DNA of 64,000 nucleotides from Poecilobothrus nobilitatus (Eukaryota > Arthropoda > Insecta > Diptera > Dolichopodidae): the NCBI GenBank assembly GCA_947095535.1, contig OX352772.1, forward strand, positions 101,424,307 to 101,488,306, read 5' to 3'. The notes below the pieces were generated by a model. The model saw only the letters and a program-made list of their open reading frames with translations. It was not told the DNA's origin and ran no database searches. How positions within the stretch are numbered: the stretch's first letter is position 1; each line of letters opens with the position of its first letter. Position numbers and translations under genes: made by a program. Below, one piece after another: positions 1-9,805 of the stretch.

Positions 1-345
1 CTCATCCAACTGAGTTTGGGAACTAACCATTGCAAAAGAAGAATTGTATGCTCGAATATTTTTAAAATAATCTTGCGAGCGCTTCTTAATTGCAGAATTA
101 GACGATGAAATATTTTCGCAAAAATTTTGCATAAAAGGATTTGGAGTTAAAGGAGGAATTAAAACCTTGTGGCAACATAAAGTGAAAAGGGTAACATTTC
201 GATCAGTTACTTCAGATCTGAAATGTTTTCCACCGCATAACAAACAACGTAAATTCATGGCACCTAAATTATGAAATTCAAAGTTTCGCGGAATTATATT
301 TAGAGCGCATTTCAAAGTTCCATCCAAATTATCTAACTTACCGGA
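1..345 (-). CDS. Helitron Rep/helicase protein, N-terminal part (runs off left edge)
   Basis: Read on the minus strand, an open frame without stops enters near position 540 and leaves the window at base 1. Its last ~115 codons resemble the Helitron_like_N region found upstream of the rolling-circle Rep domain. Visible motifs are HNLGAMNLRCLLCGGKHF (about 230-280), a CxxC plus H zinc-type motif; TLCCHK (about 165-182), matching the family's second Cys pair; and FKNIRAYNSSFAMVSS (about 16-65), the conserved segment before the Rep domain. Helitron proteins nick and transfer one DNA strand during rolling-circle transposition. The first in-frame ATG is at 258, but homologous residues start upstream, so the true start or a splice acceptor probably lies farther up. 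The catalytic HUH and helicase parts would lie outside the window. The retained frame suggests a fairly young copy. Confidence 0.75.
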
Positions 346-2029
346 AAAATTAAAAATAAAAAAAATACAGAAAAAATTTAAATTATAAACTACACAATTC
401 AATTTAAAATTTTTCGCAATATTTTTCAACTCCAAAATAGGTATAAAAATAAAAATAGGTACATATGTACAGGAAAAAATTTCAATTAAAACTATTAAAT
501 TCAATAAATTTTTATTTATTTCACAATATTTTTCAACTCTACCACTATCTAAATAATAAATAGTGGTAGAGTTGAAACTACTAAACTCTTAAGCTATTCA
601 ACTTTTCAAATAAAAAGTCAAAATTATCAACATAAGTACCTATATCGTCTTAATATAAAAATTAATAAAATTGCAAAAAAACTAAAGTAAAATTTTTAAA
701 TTCTAAATATGTATCCAATGAAATTTTTTTTTTGTTAGTTGTGGTTGTAATTACAACCTAAATTTTTAAACTTATATAAATAATATAAATCTTATATTAT
801 ACATACATAGGTATATACTTTCTATAATAATATAAATTTTTCAAAATATATTGTTATTAGAACCCCTATACTTAAAATTTTTCAAATTTTGTATCTCCTA
901 TATTTTCCAACACAACATAAAATTTTTAAATCAAGTGCACGTAATATATGTATAAGAAGTATAAAGCTACACTGATTAATTAGATTGATTTTTTTAATTT
1001 TTTCTAACTTGCATTGCAATGTTTGCCTCTGATTTAACAGTTGGGCTCCAAACATTTTTTTGTTCAATTCAATGTTATTATTGCATATTTATATTTTTAT
1101 TATAGGTACACCTTTTCTTTTTTTTGTGCTTCGTTTCTTTTATACCTATACCATAAAGAAACTATACTATATAAAATAATAATAAGTATGCATACAAAAA
1201 AATTTAGTATTGCACTTTTAAGCACTTTAATAAATATGCTCTCTTAAAATTTTTAATACCAAACGAAAATAACAACAAAGAGTTTTTTTTCTCTTGTCCG
1301 CTCAAATCAAAAAAATTATAAAAATATATACTTACAAAATTCATATTTACATATATGCGAACATTCATTCGAAAAAAAAATTCATTTAAAAGCATGCATA
1401 CATTTTCATTTTTTAAGGATATGTACCTATTTGCACTCTTTGCCTATGCATTTCTATTTCTAATTCTTTTCTCTGTTGTATTTGTTACTTAACTTTATTA
1501 CTATGGTATACAATAAAGTCACACAAAATATACCAGGTAATGCATAATTCTATAAGCAAATTTGGATGTTTCGTGTGATTGTATTTATTATTTAAATTTA
1601 TACTCCCAATGGGATGTTTCAAAATCGTTGAAAAATGCTTAATATATTTGTTCCATGCGATTTCTCTATATAGTATAGTTTCTTTAATATAGTCAACAGC
1701 GGCTCTACCTAATGGGCAAGTTGGGCACTGCCCAACCTTGTAAAACGCCAAGCAAACTAAACCCAAACATTCTTATAACTTCTAATCAACGTCTCATAAA
1801 ATAAAAACTCATTTTAAAAATCTAATATGAAATATACCTAGGTACCTACTTTTTTTTATTAGCTTTTTGATTTTTCATATCCATTCTAATAATTAATAAT
1901 GCAACCAGATATATGTATTATATTTCATAGAATACAATCATAGAAGATATTGTATAAATACAATTATTATTACATACTTACAAATTTACATTCCAAATAC
2001 ATATATGTTATTACACAGTTACACAATAC
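346..2029. other. AT-rich stretch without recognisable gene
   Basis: Short frames here are low-complexity and match nothing I recognise. A hairpin of two CTACCACTATTTA-like arms lies at about 538-570. At 1697 the sequence CAGCGGCTCTACC, followed by GGGCAAGTTGGGCACTGCCC, resembles a hAT-type left end. It could be the partner of the hAT right end at 4540, but the 8-bp flanks of the two ends do not match, so I do not call an element. Confidence 0.4.
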
Positions 2030-2489
2030 CCCAGTCGGAATTTTAACAACTAGTTACCTAAAATACTAGTTCTAGAAGTAGTTACTGGCAACTAGTAACA
2101 AAACTAATGAACGAATCATTTTAAATGATTTAATTTAATTTTGAATTTTGTCAGTTTAAAAGTTTTGCTTAAATAGTGAATAGTGAACCAGTGTGGCGAT
2201 AGCGGTGAATGTTCACAAAGCATTTTGAGCATTCGCTGTTCAAAAAATTTTATAAAAACCGAAGTAAGTATTTTAGTCAATTACCATTATATATTTATAA
2301 AAATTAACTATAAACTATTTTTAGGATAAAGAGTCAACTGATGAAATTCCGCCGAGTCCTGAGTGCGACTCTAAAAAAAGAGGAGATATAGGTAAAACCA
2401 TTTATTATTTTAAAATTTCATTTGCATTGTTTTTTTTTTTTTCGGAAAAAGAAGCACGGAAAAATAGGAAGGCGGAATTAAATTATATT

Positions 2490-2600
2490 TATTATTTAAG
2501 TTAGTTTAAGTTTATAGTTAATTAAGTTAGTTAGTAATTTAAGTTACAGTTTAAGTTAGTTAGTAATTTAAGTTATAGTTTAAGTTAGTTAGAAATTTTT
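2490..2600. repeat. Tandem TTTAAGTTAGTTAGTAA repeat
   Basis: About three copies of a roughly 32-bp unit made of TTAAGTTAGTTAG and TAATTTAAGTTA blocks, with single-base differences. It lies inside the candidate CCCAGT element. Confidence 0.7.
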
Positions 2601-2896
2601 AAAAATAAAGTATACTATAAAATTATGTAAATGTTTTTTATTATAAATTAAATTCATTAGATTATTAAATTCATATAAATTAAATTCAAATTATTCAAAT
2701 TATTAATTATAATTATAAAAAAAAAGCTTGTTGACTTATTTAAAGGTTTTTGAAGAAATGTATTAAATTAGAATACAGTATTTAAATACATTTGATAATT
2801 TCTATAAAGGAATATATTTGTGCAGATGTCTAGTACCTACCTAATATTTTTGAAAACTATTTGAAAATTGAATAATTTTCAAATATATTCACAACT

Positions 2897-3093
2897 AATT
2901 CCTTCTCACCAGTTAAGTAACTAGTTGTCAATAATGAGTACGATAAATACTTACTTTACTCTAGTTCTGTAACTAATTCTAGGTAATGTGTTCAGCGACC
3001 AATTCTTTCTCACCAGTTAAGTAACTAGTTGTCAGTAATGAGTACGATAACTACTTACTTTACTCTAGTTCAGTAACTAGTTCTAGGTAATGC
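2897..3093. repeat. 104-bp direct tandem duplication
   Basis: AATTC(C/T)TTCTCACCAGTTAAG begins at 2897 and again at 3001. The two ~100-bp copies differ at only a handful of positions and carry several TAACTAGTT motifs. They occupy the right half of the candidate CCCAGT element and may be duplicated transposase-binding subterminal sequence. Confidence 0.8.
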
Positions 3094-4189
3094 TGCACGG
3101 AGGTGATTGACTACCGCCAATGACATCGTATGTTAAATGTAATGCTAAATTTACATTATGGGTAATGCGTTAGGTAATGGATCAATTATTACCTGTAATC
3201 AGTTCTTAAGTAGTGCGGAACTGGTCCAATTTTCTACTGGGACACTTCATAATACACTTACATTTCAAAAACATTTCATTCTTTAAAAAAAAAAAAATTT
3301 CATAAGAATTCAAATTGCCCAACTTAGATATTAAAAATACATTGATTTTGAAAAAGAAATTTTGAGTATGTATTAGTTTTTCTATGCATCAAGTTGAGCA
3401 GATTTCGATTTGCCCACCTTAGAACAATTTAATATTCTATTTTCTAATAGAAAATTATAGTTGGGAAAGACTTTTACTAAAACACCATTATCTTAAAAAC
3501 AACAAGTCCGATTGAAACGATTCAAATTTTATTAGATTACTAATAAAATTAATTATGTAATAATGTAATGTTTTTATTTAAAGGATATTACTGTTTAACA
3601 ATTATAGGCTTTGAAACATTTTTTCTTTTTTTAGACGAAAGGGCTTCAAAACCCTCTGCTGAACAATTTTGCAAGGAAATTTTTTTTTTTAATATTATAT
3701 TTGAATAGTAGGGAATATTTCTGATTTTTTATACGCTTATTTATAGTATTTTTAGTATATAGCTACCGTAACTTTCAAAACCCACTTTTTTAAAAACAAA
3801 AACAGTTTACCTATTTCAAAACAAAAAATTCCATATTAAAATTCAAATTAATATTCTCAATAGATCAAACATTAAGAAATTAAATTTGTAATGTAAAACA
3901 CGCACATACGTACACTTCTTAGGAATCTTAGGGGATAATATTAATATGAAATATATACATATTACATAGTATGTATGCGCATATTATAATTTATAATAGA
4001 ATAATGAAAGAAAATTCTCTTGATTACAACAGCAATTTCCCTTCTGCAAATGTTAAAATTATAGTTAACTATTACACATTTCTTTTGAACTTTTAAAATG
4101 CAAACTACTTATTATATATAACAATGAATTGTTTCAAAAATTAAATTCCGATTCAGATTTATATAAACTTATATTAGATAACAACTTGG

Positions 4190-4540
4190 AGTTTGATCAG
4201 ACCAAAAAATTGGAAAATAGTTTTAGCTAGTCCTATAACAAGTGCAGAATCGGAAAGATGCTTTAGTACACTTAAAAATATATAAACATATAAATCAAGT
4301 GTAATGGGACAAAATCGTTTAAATTCATTAGCACATTCATTATCAATAGAAAAAGAATTTATTTTAAAAACTCCCAATTTCAATGATAAAGTTATCGATT
4401 TATTTTATTTTTATTTAATTCTAGTTAACGCTTTAGGTGTAGTACCTCAGGGTGAAGTGGAAACCTACACATTATTTTTTCATTACAGCTGTACTACTAA
4501 AGTTTGCCCACCCCAAATTTTACACCACGATCCGCCACTG
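4190..4540 (+). pseudogene. hAT transposase, C-terminal dimerisation region and right terminal repeat (relic)
   Basis: The frame shows ASPITSAESERCFSTLKNI, a stop codon at about 4282, then MGQNRLNSLAHSLSIEKEF and NFNDKVIDLF. This is the signature of the hAT C-terminal dimerisation region, close to ZMYM1-like transposases, where SAESERxFSxLK and MGQxRLNxLAxLSIE are conserved. The frame then degrades. At 4525-4540 the sequence CCACGATCCGCCACTG is the complement of a CAGTGGCGGATCGTGG end, a typical hAT terminal repeat, so the element probably ends at 4540. The catalytic core is missing. An identical relic sits in the right arm. A frame on the opposite strand is only its shadow. Confidence 0.8.
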
Positions 4541-5579
4541 ATTGTACTGTACCTACATTATACAAACATTTAATGCAGAGTAGGTACATATTATTTCTTT
4601 TTTTTTTAGTTATTTTCTGTATACTAACAACAACGTTCTTTTCAAAAATTAATTTGTAACAATTAAAATTAACATTTAACAATAAGTTTATACAATATTT
4701 ATATGTATGTATTCCTGTTTTCCTTTATAAGCTGCGGCATTACTATTTAATAATTGTTATATTATATGTATGTACATATGTATTATTTTTCATTACATAC
4801 ATGCATATATAGAAATGTTTTTGGTTCAATAAAATGATATTATAGAAGATCCATATTAGAAAAATTAAAGAGAACGAAGAAATAAAAAACTATTTTATGT
4901 AATATGTATGTACCTATGTCCAACATATATTTTACTTTGATATTATTGGCTTATATAAAAGCATATAAATTATATATAAACATAAGTGTGTACCACTATC
5001 ACCTACACAATCCACACTGTGTAGTGAATATGTGAATTTCAATTCACATTTTCATATGTGATTTGATATTTTGATAAACTGATTTTATAAACTACAATCC
5101 CAATTAAAGAGGTACTGTGTTCTTAAAGGTGAATTGCACCATTCCCAATGACAAAAAAAATAAATAATACGAACAATTGCATACCAAATACCAATACTGC
5201 ATTGAAATTTGAATTTTTTGAAAAAGAAAATTCCATATGCATTTTAATTTTTTTTAATAATGTATGTACCTACTACCTCCATATTATATAAATATTGTAT
5301 GCCAATATGCATTTTATTCCCCTAAATTTTTTTTAACATTAATTAGTACCTACTTATTTTTATTGTAATGTAAGTTCTAAATTCTACTCTCATATTATTG
5401 ATATTATTTCTGTGCGTTAAAATTTTTATTGTTGTTTTTACAAAATACATATGTATGTACGCATATGTATTTTCCTACTAAATTTTTTTTTTTAACTTAA
5501 AAATTTATATTTATTAATTTGAATATTATTATAATATGCATTCATATAAACAGACATAATATATTCACATTTATAATAA

Positions 5580-6053
5580 GGGTATTCACGAGTTGGTGCA
5601 AAATGGTCTTGCACAAGTGCAAAATTTTGCACCGTAGCATATTTCAATTTTTTGACAGTTAAAGTGCACAATTTGTTGTTGTTTTCATGTATAAAAAAGT
5701 GCAAAATTTTGCAAGACTATGCAAGACCTAAACCCTATTGCATATTTGTGCAAGACCATTGCAAAGTTTGTTTATATATTTTTTGTAAGCGCTATATTAG
5801 ATAAAAATTTAAAAAATGCCTAAAAAAAATGGGAAAAAAATTATTTCTGATTATTTATTTAGTCAAGCATATGAAGATATACAAATATCTGAAATTTTTG
5901 GTAAGCATATTAAATTTTTATGTAAACAAAACAAGCACATCAACGATATTTGACAGTTCAATAAAAATTCATGCTAGGGTGTTCACGAGTTGGTGCAAAT
6001 ATGTGCTACGGTGCAAAAAAAATTTGCACTTTTGCATCAACTCGTGAATACCC
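5580..6053. mobile_element. MITE with GGGTATTCACGAGTTG terminal inverted repeats
   Basis: The left end GGGTATTCACGAGTTGGTGC is mirrored at the right end (6033-6053) with one mismatch. The subterminal blocks also match in inverted form (GTGCAAAATTTTGCACCGTAGCA against its complement near 6001-6027). The right arm of the large repeat has the corresponding site without this 474-bp block, which supports insertion of a discrete element. Flanks are TAA on the left and TTA on the right, so the target duplication is uncertain; a PIF/Harbinger or hAT-derived MITE would be compatible. It contains a 45-codon frame (5816-5953) starting MPKKNGKKII, with a GTAAGC donor-like site after SEIF. This may be the first exon of the parental transposase. 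Confidence 0.75.
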
Positions 6054-6599
6054 TTAATGTTTCAAATTTTAGAAAAGAGTTTTTAGAGAGTGAGTAGGAA
6101 AAAGTTTTTTTTATTTTTGTTATATGACATGTCATGCATTACATACAGTCATATCCATATGTATATAAGTAAATCAAAATAGAATACCTACATTTTTTTG
6201 AAAAATTTTATTTTCTGATTTTTTTTTTTTTATAAAAAATACATTGTCAAATTTTATGAATGTGTACCCACACGTCCTTGTGTAAACGTTTTATATTTAA
6301 ATAAAATGACATATCTACATACTTATATGCATTTGGTGGTTAAAAAAAATAGACATTGTTTATTTCTATACAAAAAATTAAATTCGTAAATCGTAATTTT
6401 GATTTAAAAAACTCCCCAAATCCAATTTAAAAATTTTTACACCCTCATATCATATTTATATAATTATATTCATATTATATACTAACTCAGTGTAAATATA
6501 CAATACTAAATCATTAATTAAATCATAATGTATGCGAGAGACAACCACAAATACATATTTACATTCTGAAGTATAAATAAGTACCTAGCTCAAAAAATG

Positions 6600-6870
6600 C
6601 TACTCCGATTTACGAACTAATAAAAAGCAAAGTACTAAAAAAAAAAAAAAAATTAATATGTAAATACATAGAAATGTAAAAAAATGCATATGTGTCAAGA
6701 AATTTTGATAAGCTGTATTTCCTAATCTACCACCCCGATCAAAAAGGTAAAAAAAAATTTTGTTTTTCCTCCCCTCCTTCTTTCTAATGATGCATAAACC
6801 ATGTAAATCGGTCCTGTAGTTTTTCCTGCAAAGGGACCCGTATTTATATAATGATGATAATGATGATGAT
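6600..6870 (+). mobile_element. RTE-like LINE or SINE 3' end with (GAT)n tail
   Basis: The phrase ATGTAAATCGGTCCTGTAGT about 60 bp before a simple GATGATAAT tail resembles the 3' untranslated ends of RTE-type LINEs and the SINEs that borrow them. The same 3' end appears inverted at 58621-58900. There are no coding motifs. The assignment rests on general resemblance only. Confidence 0.35.
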
Positions 6871-8140
6871 AAATACATAATATATGTATGTGATTTTTTT
6901 AAAAATTAAATTAAAAATTATGCATAAAATTATTTCATAAAAAACACAAATAAAATGCAAAAAAAATTAAATAAATTACGAAATTTTTCAGAAAAACAAT
7001 AAATTAAATTGTATAAAATACAAAACAAAATTAAATTAACAAAATGAATATAATAATAGTCAAAATATAATAGATTTATTAATTTAAAAATCTTTTAGTT
7101 TTTAAATGTAAGAATTTTTCTTTTGTTTAAATTGGTTGAAGGAAGTATCGTCATTAAGAGGTTTGCAAAAATTGTTTAGTAAAATATTAGAAAATGTCGT
7201 AAAAATATTAATATACCTAAATATTTAGAAAAGATTCTTGACATTTGTCACATTTTTTTCAAAACATATCAAATTCGTTTCGATTTAAGACTTTAATAGC
7301 TTTCATTTTTAAAATTTCCTTCCATGTTTCCATTCTTTTTTATCCTTTGCAAAAGCAAAGAATTACACATTATCAGAATATATATTTTTACAGCCTTCAA
7401 CCACACACATAAATGAAATTCTTAATTTAAAATATTTGGCCTACATTCAAATCAAAATTTTCTCGATAAGAAATATACTTTTTTTAATTAGAAAAAATAA
7501 AAAAAATCAACGCACACTTACTCCTTGACTGATTGAAATGTACTAATACTCACTAAAAAAAAGAGAAAATAATAAAAAAAAGGCATAAAACAAAAAGAAA
7601 AAAGAACATATCGTATTCCAATCGGAAAAAATAAAGTAAACAGTTTTTGTAATTATTCACGAAAATTTAATTTCGGAAAAATATTTGAGTGTTAGGGCCA
7701 GTCCTGCTAAAATATATGTGACAGTACTTATATATGTATATGTAATAGAATTCTGAAAATTTATGTACATAATATAAATATATAAAAAAAAACCTAACAA
7801 GATTTTTATTTTATTATAAAATTGAGTATAATTACATACATACATATGTATACAAAAAAATGGGTTCCAATATTTCGATTGAATTTCAAAGTTTCTAAGA
7901 AAAAATTTTGTACTGAATTGGCATTCTGTATACGTTATTTTGTCTGTTATGTATACATACCCTAGTAGCACACTCATCATGGGTTCATCGATGGCGGGTC
8001 TAAACTGATTTACTTACTGTTGCATAACTGTTGTTGTACGTCTGTTGTATATAATGAGCGATTGTATGAGCTGTGTACTGAAATCATCAGCAATGTATTG
8101 TCGGCTTCTTTTTCTTTCTTTTTTTATGATTTTTTCTTTG
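6871..8140. other. AT-rich stretch, no gene seen
   Basis: Homopolymer runs and short TATATGTATGTA motifs dominate. The longest frame (minus strand, 7657-7980) is low complexity with no recognisable domain, so I do not call it. Confidence 0.5.
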
Positions 8141-8145
8141 AATTC

Positions 8146-8262
8146 AATAAAAGACTTATATTTTAATTTTTCTTCTTAAACTTGTAATAAAACACTTATA
8201 TTTTAATTTTTCTTAATTTTTTTTAATAAAACACTTATATTTTATTTTTCTTAATTTTTCTA
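8146..8262. repeat. Short tandem repeat, AATAAAACACTTATATTTTA units
   Basis: Three head-to-tail copies of an approximately 38-bp unit (starting at about 8146, 8186 and 8225), each containing an AATAAA-like hexamer. Confidence 0.75.
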
Positions 8263-8365
8263 ATAATTATTCAAATTTGTAAATATTTTCGTTATTTTTC
8301 TTATAACTTTGAGCGTCGGTTAACAACTAACTAAAAACATGTGTTCTTTTCTTATATATTATATA

Positions 8366-9071
8366 GGCCTGATTTCGATAGTCATATCACTTTCATTTTT
8401 TATGAAAAACAAAATTTTTGATTTCGATAGTTATAAAAAATGAAAAGAAGCTGATTTTGATAGTCATTTTCTATGAATATACTCATTTAAAACGTCAAAT
8501 TTTCTCATTTTGAAATTGTTAAATGAGTGCTTGTAAAAATGGATATAGGAAAAATTTATGAAGTATTTTGTTTCTTTTTATGTGAATATAGGCATTTTTA
8601 TAAGTAACCTATGACTATGCGATAGCATAGGTTGCAAGAAAGCCCATTAATTTCTGAATTAGAAGTCGTTCCGACATGATTAAAAAAAGAGGTACTCAGT
8701 ACTCACCGATTTTGTAGTAAAATTTAAATATCATAAAAAAAAATAAAAAAGTTCAACTTTTAAGCCCGCCCCAAAAACAGAACCCAAAAACTAAGGAACC
8801 ACTTTTCCGGACTTTTTTTACTTTTTTCGTTTTTTTCTATTACAGTATTGGGAACTACGTGTTTTAAATATTAATTTTTTACTTATAGCTTTTTTTTGTA
8901 TAGTCAAAACCTCAAAATAAGAAAGTATTGCCGGTTTAAAAACAAAATATAAATCATTTTAATTTTAAATTCTATTTCATTTTGCCCGACTATCGAAATC
9001 GCAAAAAATTATGAAAATGAAATGAAATTTTTCATTTTCATTTTTATGAAATGACTATCGAAATCAGGGCC
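8366..9071. mobile_element. MITE with GGCC(C)TGATTTCGATAGTCAT terminal inverted repeats
   Basis: The left end GGCCTGATTTCGATAGTCAT matches the complement of the right end GGCCCTGATTTCGATAGTCA, apart from one missing C. The similarity continues into TTTCATTTTTATGAAA-rich subterminal sequence. The GATTTCGATAG motif recurs just inside each end (about 8420, 8455 and 8988), as expected for transposase-binding repeats. The 8-bp flanks are ATTATATA and ATAATATA, seven of eight matching, compatible with a hAT-type duplication but in AT-rich DNA where this is weak evidence. The 706-bp body has no intact frame. Confidence 0.75.
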
Positions 9072-9334
9072 ATAATATATAATTATCATATGATAATTTC
9101 TTAATTTTCTATAAAATAAAAATTAACTGAACATTTTACATTTATGTATGTAGATATATAAATTAATTTCGAAATTAAATTTAGTACAGGGCCGGACTAT
9201 ACTTTATACTTTTATTTTTTGAACAAAAAATTTGACTACAGTATTGATGAGAAAATTATAAACTAATCAATGAGCGAAAACAGATTGTGGGCTAGCTATA
9301 AGAATAGCTAAACAAATAAAAATACTTATGTATA

Positions 9335-9787
9335 AGTTAACAACAACCAAAATTGTGATCACATCCCAAATTTCGTAATTTTTATTAAAAAGTTATTAAC
9401 CAGCCGAATCATCATTTATTTACCTTTGAAACAAATGCAAACTTATTTCTCATCAATTCAAATTAATTTCGCAATTTTTATTAAAAAGTTATTAACCTGC
9501 CGAATCATCATTTATTTACCTGTGAAACAAATTTAAACTTATTTCTCAATAACTCAAATAAAATGCAATAAAAGTCACGCGTAACAAACATATGTTTGTG
9601 TCAGCAAAAATGCTAGTAGAATTTGCCAAATATTGTAAAAGAACATTTTTGTAAATTAATTATTAATTAGACCTGAAGGAATAAAGTTGATTTTTAAAAA
9701 TAAAATTAAAATCAGATTTTTTCTTTTTAACAAATTTTTATTAAATAAATTTTTTTTTAAAAGGAATCTCATTAAAATTATTTAACT
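9335..9787 (+). repeat. 5' LTR of gypsy element 1, with internal 96-bp duplication
   Basis: 453 bp against 346 bp for the 3' LTR. The excess is mainly a tandem repeat of 96 bp (AATTTCG at 9369 and again at 9465) present once in the 3' LTR. A further 18 bp at about 9629-9646 is missing from the 3' copy. Outside these indels the LTRs differ at few positions. The ATAAAA/AATAAA-like motifs near 9555 and 9700 are candidate promoter and polyadenylation signals. Confidence 0.95.
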
Positions 9788-9805
9788 GGCGCCCGAGGAG
9801 GGACC
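9787..9805 (+). other. Primer-binding site, tRNA-Lys type
   Basis: TGGCGCCCGAGGAGGGACC follows immediately on the LTR end. TGGCGCCC with a downstream GGGAC matches the complement of the 3' end of tRNA-Lys, the primer used by gypsy and several retroviruses. Two or three bases in the middle differ from the perfect complement. Confidence 0.85.

Larger units (their letters stand above)
2030..3241. mobile_element. Candidate non-autonomous DNA transposon with CCCAGT...ACTGGG ends
   Basis: The stretch starts CCCAGTCGGAATTTTAAC and ends with the near-complement of CCCAGTAGAAAATTGG, giving a perfect 6-bp and imperfect longer inverted end. Both subterminal zones are full of ACTAGTT/AACTAGT motifs. Inside, at about 2262-2393, a small spliced gene piece can be read: a GTAAGT donor, a TTTTAG acceptor at 2318-2323, then a short exon of about 20 codons starting DKESTDEIPP and ending before a GTAAAA donor. 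This looks like the remains of a transposase gene after internal deletion. No clear target-site duplication is visible (ATAC left, ACAC right). The superfamily is not recognised. Confidence 0.35.
3691..6870 (+). repeat. Left arm of a large inverted repeat
   Basis: This segment recurs in reverse complement at 58621-63049. In the outer half the match is close to perfect where I compared it: the 89-codon frame at 4304-4573 translates identically to that at 62160-62429, and the stretch 4721-5030 matches its partner almost base for base. The innermost part (about 6600-6870) is more divergent. The left arm carries a 474-bp MITE (5580-6053) that is absent from the right arm. The right arm carries a 1.6-kb insertion absent here. 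The inner end is a (GAT)n-type microsatellite in both arms. The outer right boundary is obscured by another insertion, so the repeat may extend farther. Confidence 0.9.

Noticed and set aside
4174..4383. 69-codon minus-strand frame, with an identical frame at 62350-62559 (+)
   Set aside because: It is antisense to the hAT dimerisation domain; its conservation in both arms only reflects their shared sequence.
6600..6878. 92-codon minus-strand frame in the left arm
   Set aside because: Low-complexity and hydrophobic, overlaps a LINE-like 3' untranslated end, and is not preserved as a frame in the right arm.
7657..7980. 107-codon minus-strand frame
   Set aside because: AT-rich, Tyr/Ile/Phe-biased composition with no domain, and no splice or promoter context.
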